This document shows positions 29,741-32,807 of a stretch of 32,807 nucleotides of DNA, piece by piece (within the stretch, counting starts at the first letter, position 1; each line of letters starts with the position of its first letter). This DNA comes from a bacterium (GTDB lineage Bacteria > Pseudomonadota > Alphaproteobacteria > Ferrovibrionales > Ferrovibrionaceae), in assembly GCA_022844005.1 (NCBI GenBank), contig JALHMN010000039.1, positions 1-32,807 of the forward strand, written 5' to 3'. The notes under the pieces are model-generated. The model saw only the letters and a program-made list of their open reading frames with translations. It was not told the origin of the DNA and did not search any database. The position numbers and the translations under genes were made by a program.

Positions 29741-29769
29741 ACTATGAACCTTAAATCAGAACATTTCAA
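29741..29769 (-). promoter_or_regulatory. Probable promoter of the PA0069-family gene
   Basis: Read on the minus strand: TTGAAA (29769-29764; 5 of 6), 17-bp spacer, CATAGT (29746-29741; 4 of 6). Only 8 bases separate the -10 from the ATG, so the 5' untranslated region would be 0-2 bases. Confidence 0.65.
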
Positions 29770-29776
29770 GAACAAT

Positions 29777-30325
29777 TCAGCCTGCCTTGCGGCGTTCGTG
29801 CTCCCTGAGCCGGGGGAAGAGTTCGACGAAGTTGCAGGGCAGGAAACGGTAGTCGAGCTGGGTGGCGAGAATGCCCTCCCAGCCGTCGCGGCAGGCGGAG
29901 GGCGAGCCCGGCAGGGCGAAGAGATAGGTGCCCTTGGCGACCCCGGCCGTGCAGCGCGACTGGACCGTCGAGGTGCCGATCTTCTGGTAGCTGAGCCAGC
30001 GGAAGAGTTCGCCGAAGCCCGGGATCGACTTCTCGTAGAGCGCCTCGAAGGCCTCCGGCGTGACGTCGCGGCCGGTGACGCCGGTGCCGCCGGTGGCGAT
30101 CACCACGTCCACGCCGGGGTCGTCGATGTAGCCCTTCACCACGGCCTGGATCCTCTCCACGTCGTCGGTGACGATGCGCCGCGCGGCGAGCACGTGGCCG
30201 GCGGCGGTGAGGAGTTCGACCAGGGTGTTGCCGGAACGGTCGTCGGCTTCCGTCCGGGTGTCGGAGACGGTGAGGACGGCGATATTGACCGGGATGAAGG
30301 GGCGGGTCTCGTCAATCCGAGGCAT
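29777..30325 (-). CDS. moaB: Molybdenum cofactor biosynthesis protein B (molybdopterin adenylyltransferase-like)
   Basis: 182 residues with the MoaB/MogA pattern: [23 protein letters not shown], then [20 protein letters not shown] (the GGTG loop), [22 protein letters not shown], and [18 protein letters not shown]. These residues bind molybdopterin and Mg-ATP in the step before metal insertion. I chose the ATG at 30325 with GAGAGG upstream; a longer frame exists to 30361. The start overlaps the 3' end of the transglycosylase gene by 14 bases, so the two are probably co-transcribed. Confidence 0.94.
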   Translation of the reverse strand: MPRIDETRPFIPVNIAVLTVSDTRTEADDRSGNTLVELLTAAGHVLAARRIVTDDVERIQAVVKGYIDDPGVDVVIATGGTGVTGRDVTPEAFEALYEKSIPGFGELFRWLSYQKIGTSTVQSRCTAGVAKGTYLFALPGSPSACRDGWEGILATQLDYRFLPCNFVELFPRLREHERRKAG

Positions 30326-31910
30326 AGTCGAGGGACCTCTCGCGGACGGAAGCGGTCGCATCGTCTACGTAGAGCGGCCACTTGCCACCTGCAAGCTCGT
30401 CCAGGCTGCGCAGGTCGCGCCCCAGCCGGTGGGCATAGATCCAATAGCCGGCCAGCACGCGCTCGACGAAAGTGCGGGTCTCGTCGAAGGGGATCGAGGC
30501 GATGAAGAGGAGCGGGTCGTCCTCGATCTTCAAGCTGTCGCGCCAGTTCTTGAGATTGCCCGGGCCGGCATTGTAGGCGGCGAGCAGATGCACCAAGCTG
30601 CCGCGCACGCCATCGCTTTCCAGCAGATGCAGCACATAGCGCTGGCCGAGTTCCATGTTCACGGCCGGATCGTCGATCTTCCCGCGCACCGGCTGTCCCA
30701 TCGCCGGGTCGCGGGCCATGAAGGCGGCGGTATTGGGCATCAGCTGCATCAGGCCGCGGGCGCGGGCATGCGACAGCGCCCGCGTCTGGAACCGCGATTC
30801 CTGACGCATCATGGCGAAGATCAGGGCCCGATCGACCTGAAAGCCCCCGACCGGCTGCCAGCGCGGCAGCGGGTAGAGCGCCACATCGGCCCTGGCGGCA
30901 TAGCGCTGCAGCGTCTCCTCGCCCAGGCGCATCACTTCCGCCGGCTCGTCGATGCGCGCCGCCACGTCCAGCAGCAGGGTGGCGGTGGCGGGACTGGCCT
31001 GGCGATGCAGCGCCCGCATCTCGGCGAGGGCCAGTTCGCGCTCGTCCGTCTCGGCCAAGGCGATGGCCCGGCGGACGCCGGCGAGGCCCAGCAGGCGATC
31101 GAAGGCGGGGAAGCGTTCGTTCTCGACTTCCCAGCGCAGGTCGATGTCCTGGCCGAGCTGACGCTGGGCGATCAGGCCGTGAAATGTGTGCGGATAGGCG
31201 GCGGCGCGGGTGAGGAAGTCGTTCACCTGCTCGGGCTTGCCGAGGCGCAGATAGGCCCGCGCGGTCCACAGCGCCCCGGCGGCGACGTCCTCGCCCGATG
31301 CGCCCGGCAGCGTCGCCAGATGTTCGAAACGCTTGCGCGCCTGCTCGAACCGGCCGGCGCGCCAAGCCTGGATGCCGCTCTTGAAATCGCCGGAGGCGAC
31401 GCGCTGGACCTTCTCGCTCACCACGTCGCCGCTGCCGCGCAGTTCTTCCGGCAGGCGCGGGCCGGGCGGCGCGGCGGGGGGCTTCGCACCTCTGGGCAGC
31501 TTCGAGAGCGCCAGACGATAGATCTTGTCGGCGTTCACGTGATCGCCGTTGTCCTCCAGCCACTGCGCCAGTTCGCCGTATTTGGAGATGTAGCGGTCGT
31601 GCATGAAGCGCTGGGCCTGCACGTGACCCATGAGGAGGCGGTTCGACAGGTCCCAGCTGATCTCGTCGGCTTCGGTGAAGCGGCCCTTCGCCTGCGCGGC
31701 GAAGATCCGCCGGTAGCGGTCCTGGTCGGCGTCCGACAGGACCGGCCCGTTGTCGACCCAGGGCGCCGGCAGCGCCGGTGCGTGCAACTGCTGCCCCGTA
31801 AACTCCGAGGCCGCCTTCGCGACCGGGGCGCCCATAGCGAGGGCACACCCGATGGCCAGGGCGTGAAGCAGGCGTGCCGGCAAGGCCGGTCGTGTCTCTT
31901 CCCGTCTCAT
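30312..31910 (-). CDS. Soluble lytic murein transglycosylase (SLT family)
   Basis: 532 residues. A signal peptide ([20 protein letters not shown]) is followed by an alpha-helical superhelix of TPR-like repeats (about 55-345) and an SLT catalytic domain (about 350-520). The catalytic Glu371 lies in [42 protein letters not shown] follows. It cuts the glycan chains of peptidoglycan in the periplasm with formation of anhydromuropeptides, as E. coli Slt70 does. It heads an operon with moaB. The ATG at 31910 has no clear SD, though the signal peptide fits it. Confidence 0.93.
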   Translation of the reverse strand: MRREETRPALPARLLHALAIGCALAMGAPVAKAASEFTGQQLHAPALPAPWVDNGPVLSDADQDRYRRIFAAQAKGRFTEADEISWDLSNRLLMGHVQAQRFMHDRYISKYGELAQWLEDNGDHVNADKIYRLALSKLPRGAKPPAAPPGPRLPEELRGSGDVVSEKVQRVASGDFKSGIQAWRAGRFEQARKRFEHLATLPGASGEDVAAGALWTARAYLRLGKPEQVNDFLTRAAAYPHTFHGLIAQRQLGQDIDLRWEVENERFPAFDRLLGLAGVRRAIALAETDERELALAEMRALHRQASPATATLLLDVAARIDEPAEVMRLGEETLQRYAARADVALYPLPRWQPVGGFQVDRALIFAMMRQESRFQTRALSHARARGLMQLMPNTAAFMARDPAMGQPVRGKIDDPAVNMELGQRYVLHLLESDGVRGSLVHLLAAYNAGPGNLKNWRDSLKIEDDPLLFIASIPFDETRTFVERVLAGYWIYAHRLGRDLRSLDELAGGKWPLYVDDATASVRERSLDYASD

Positions 31911-32189
31911 GGCGGTTTTGGTAATTCATTAACGAAACCAAGGGCAAGCAAAAACGTTCTAAGCCTATGACATTTCCTGTGGATAATTCAGTCGACCCCC
32001 CGGAAAACAACAGCTTAGCGCGATTTCCCACTAGTATCTCCAAGTCGGTCGCCGCCTCAATCGATGAATACTGTACGCTATATTGAAAAACGTGTCGTCA
32101 ATCACATTCTGAATATTGTGTAGTAAAGAAAATATGAACATATCAACTATCGAGGACAAGACCCGGTAGGGTTAACGCAAAGACGAGAA
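31911..32189. other. AT-rich intergenic region
   Basis: 279 bases between two genes on the minus strand. From about 31920 to 32170 the AT content is clearly above that of the window. It holds one consensus DnaA box (TGTGGATAA at 31978-31986), the promoter expected for the transglycosylase gene (no clear hexamers) and no convincing gene or terminator. Confidence 0.5.
31978..31986. promoter_or_regulatory. DnaA-box-like 9-mer
   Basis: TGTGGATAA; its reverse complement TTATCCACA is the consensus DnaA box. Single copy in an AT-rich region, so regulatory or chance rather than an origin. Confidence 0.35.
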
Positions 32190-32807
32190 TCAGCCGGCCG
32201 CGGCCTCGCGCAGCCGGGACTCGAGCCGCTCGCGAAGCGCCATCAGGTCGCGCCAGGATTCGCGCTTCAGCCCCGGCTGACGCAGCAGATAGGCCGGGTG
32301 GAAGGAGGGCATCAGTGGCACCGACACCGCGCCGGCCTCGTAGTCGAACCATTTCCCCCGCAGCCGCGTGATCCCTTCGGGGCGGCCGAGCAGCGTCTGC
32401 ACCGCGATATTGCCGACCGCGAGGATGACGAGCGGGCGCGACAGTTCGATCAGCCTGCGCGCGAAGGGCAGGCAGGCCATGATCTCTTCCTGCGAGGGCG
32501 TGCGATTGCCCGGCGGGCGCCAATAGATGATGTTGGAGATGAAGGCCGAACCGCGGTCGCGGCCGATGGCGGCCAGCATGCGATCGAGGAGCTGTCCGCT
32601 CTCGCCGACGAAGGGCAGCCCCTGGCGATCCTCCTCCCGCCCCGGCGCCTCGCCCAGCACCAGGAGCGGCGCGCCGGGCGTGCCGTCGGCGAAGACGGTG
32701 CGGCTCGCCGTATCCTTCAGGGGGCAGCCGTCGAATGCCTCCACGGCGGCGCGCAGTTCCGCGATCGAGCCGCAGGCGGCGGCGCGGGCGACCGCCCCGG
32801 CCGCGGC
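32190..32807 (-). CDS. Uracil-DNA glycosylase, family 4 type (5' part outside window)
   Basis: 205 codons visible; the gene enters from the right edge without a start in the window (a GTG at 32744 is internal because conserved sequence CGSIAELRAAVEAFDGCPLK extends before it). The core GEAPGREEDRQGLPFVGESG QLLDRML is the family-4 motif, followed by SNIIYWRPPGNRTPSQEE and MPSFHPAYLLRQPG with the second active-site motif. Family-4 enzymes carry a 4Fe-4S cluster held by four cysteines; Cys residues appear near CGSIAEL, FDGCPLK and MACLPF. It removes uracil from DNA to start base-excision repair. Confidence 0.92.
   Translation of the reverse strand, partial: AAAGAVARAAACGSIAELRAAVEAFDGCPLKDTASRTVFADGTPGAPLLVLGEAPGREEDRQGLPFVGESGQLLDRMLAAIGRDRGSAFISNIIYWRPPGNRTPSQEEIMACLPFARRLIELSRPLVILAVGNIAVQTLLGRPEGITRLRGKWFDYEAGAVSVPLMPSFHPAYLLRQPGLKRESWRDLMALRERLESRLREAAAG

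Noticed and set aside
31978-31986. A replication origin at the DnaA box
   Set aside because: A single box without a cluster, 13-mers, or the dnaA/dnaN/gidA-type gene context.
32064-32123. A 19-codon open frame MNTVRYIEKRVVNHILNIV in the AT-rich region
   Set aside because: No SD, no homology, and AT-rich DNA gives such short frames by chance.

Overview
The window is very GC-rich and densely coded, with short intergenic gaps and gene families (NdvA-type glucan exporter, GluQRS, PA0069-family radical SAM protein, DUF2218, DUF2867, SLT transglycosylase next to moaB) that together suggest a chromosomal segment of an alphaproteobacterium, plausibly Rhodospirillales-like. The taxonomic call is inference from gene content and base composition. 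I see no rRNA, tRNA, CRISPR array, insertion sequence or phage gene.

Layout. 1-1264: the start of a glycine/sarcosine/betaine reductase B-like gene (minus), then a lone alpha/beta hydrolase. 1316-4655: a tight operon (TetR regulator, AidB-type acyl-CoA dehydrogenase, gentisate-dioxygenase-like cupin; start/stop codons overlap) behind two palindromic operator-like sites. 4761-7010: nfeD plus slipin (minus). 7050-8839: a toxin-antitoxin (TA) pair lying between an intact 2-oxoglutarate oxygenase gene and a decayed fragment of a similar gene. 9150-11931: an unknown protein, a membrane class III cyclase and an MFS transporter. 12085-13221: a 62-residue small protein and a 3-hydroxyisobutyrate dehydrogenase-family enzyme. 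13331-14508: higBA and a DUF2867 gene. 14493-16798: a DUF5939-type cyclase with a zinc ribbon and a VOC protein. 16849-18614: a HigB2-like TA pair, DUF2218 and a YqjI/NfeR-like metal-responsive PadR regulator. 18709-20474: a repeat-rich patch around gluQRS and an AlkA-type glycosylase. 20863-26770: carboxylesterase, HNH nuclease, NdvA exporter, redoxin and a DUF4139 protein. 26838-32807: a HAMP-cyclase, PA0069 radical SAM protein, moaB, a soluble lytic transglycosylase and a truncated family-4 uracil-DNA glycosylase.

Three themes stand out. First, three toxin-first TA pairs sit in 10.5 kb. Each toxin has a palindrome and a promoter-like -10 element only 4-7 nt before its ATG and no Shine-Dalgarno (SD) sequence, while each antitoxin has a clear SD. 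This suggests leaderless toxin translation opposed by SD-driven antitoxin translation. Second, three differently built class III nucleotide cyclases occur in 19 kb, implying a sizeable cyclic-nucleotide network. Third, a 20-bp palindrome occurs at the gluQRS start, again 34 bp upstream, and inside the coding sequence of the neighbouring glycosylase gene, next to long REP-like inverted repeats. Several promoters and starts rest on reading motifs by eye.
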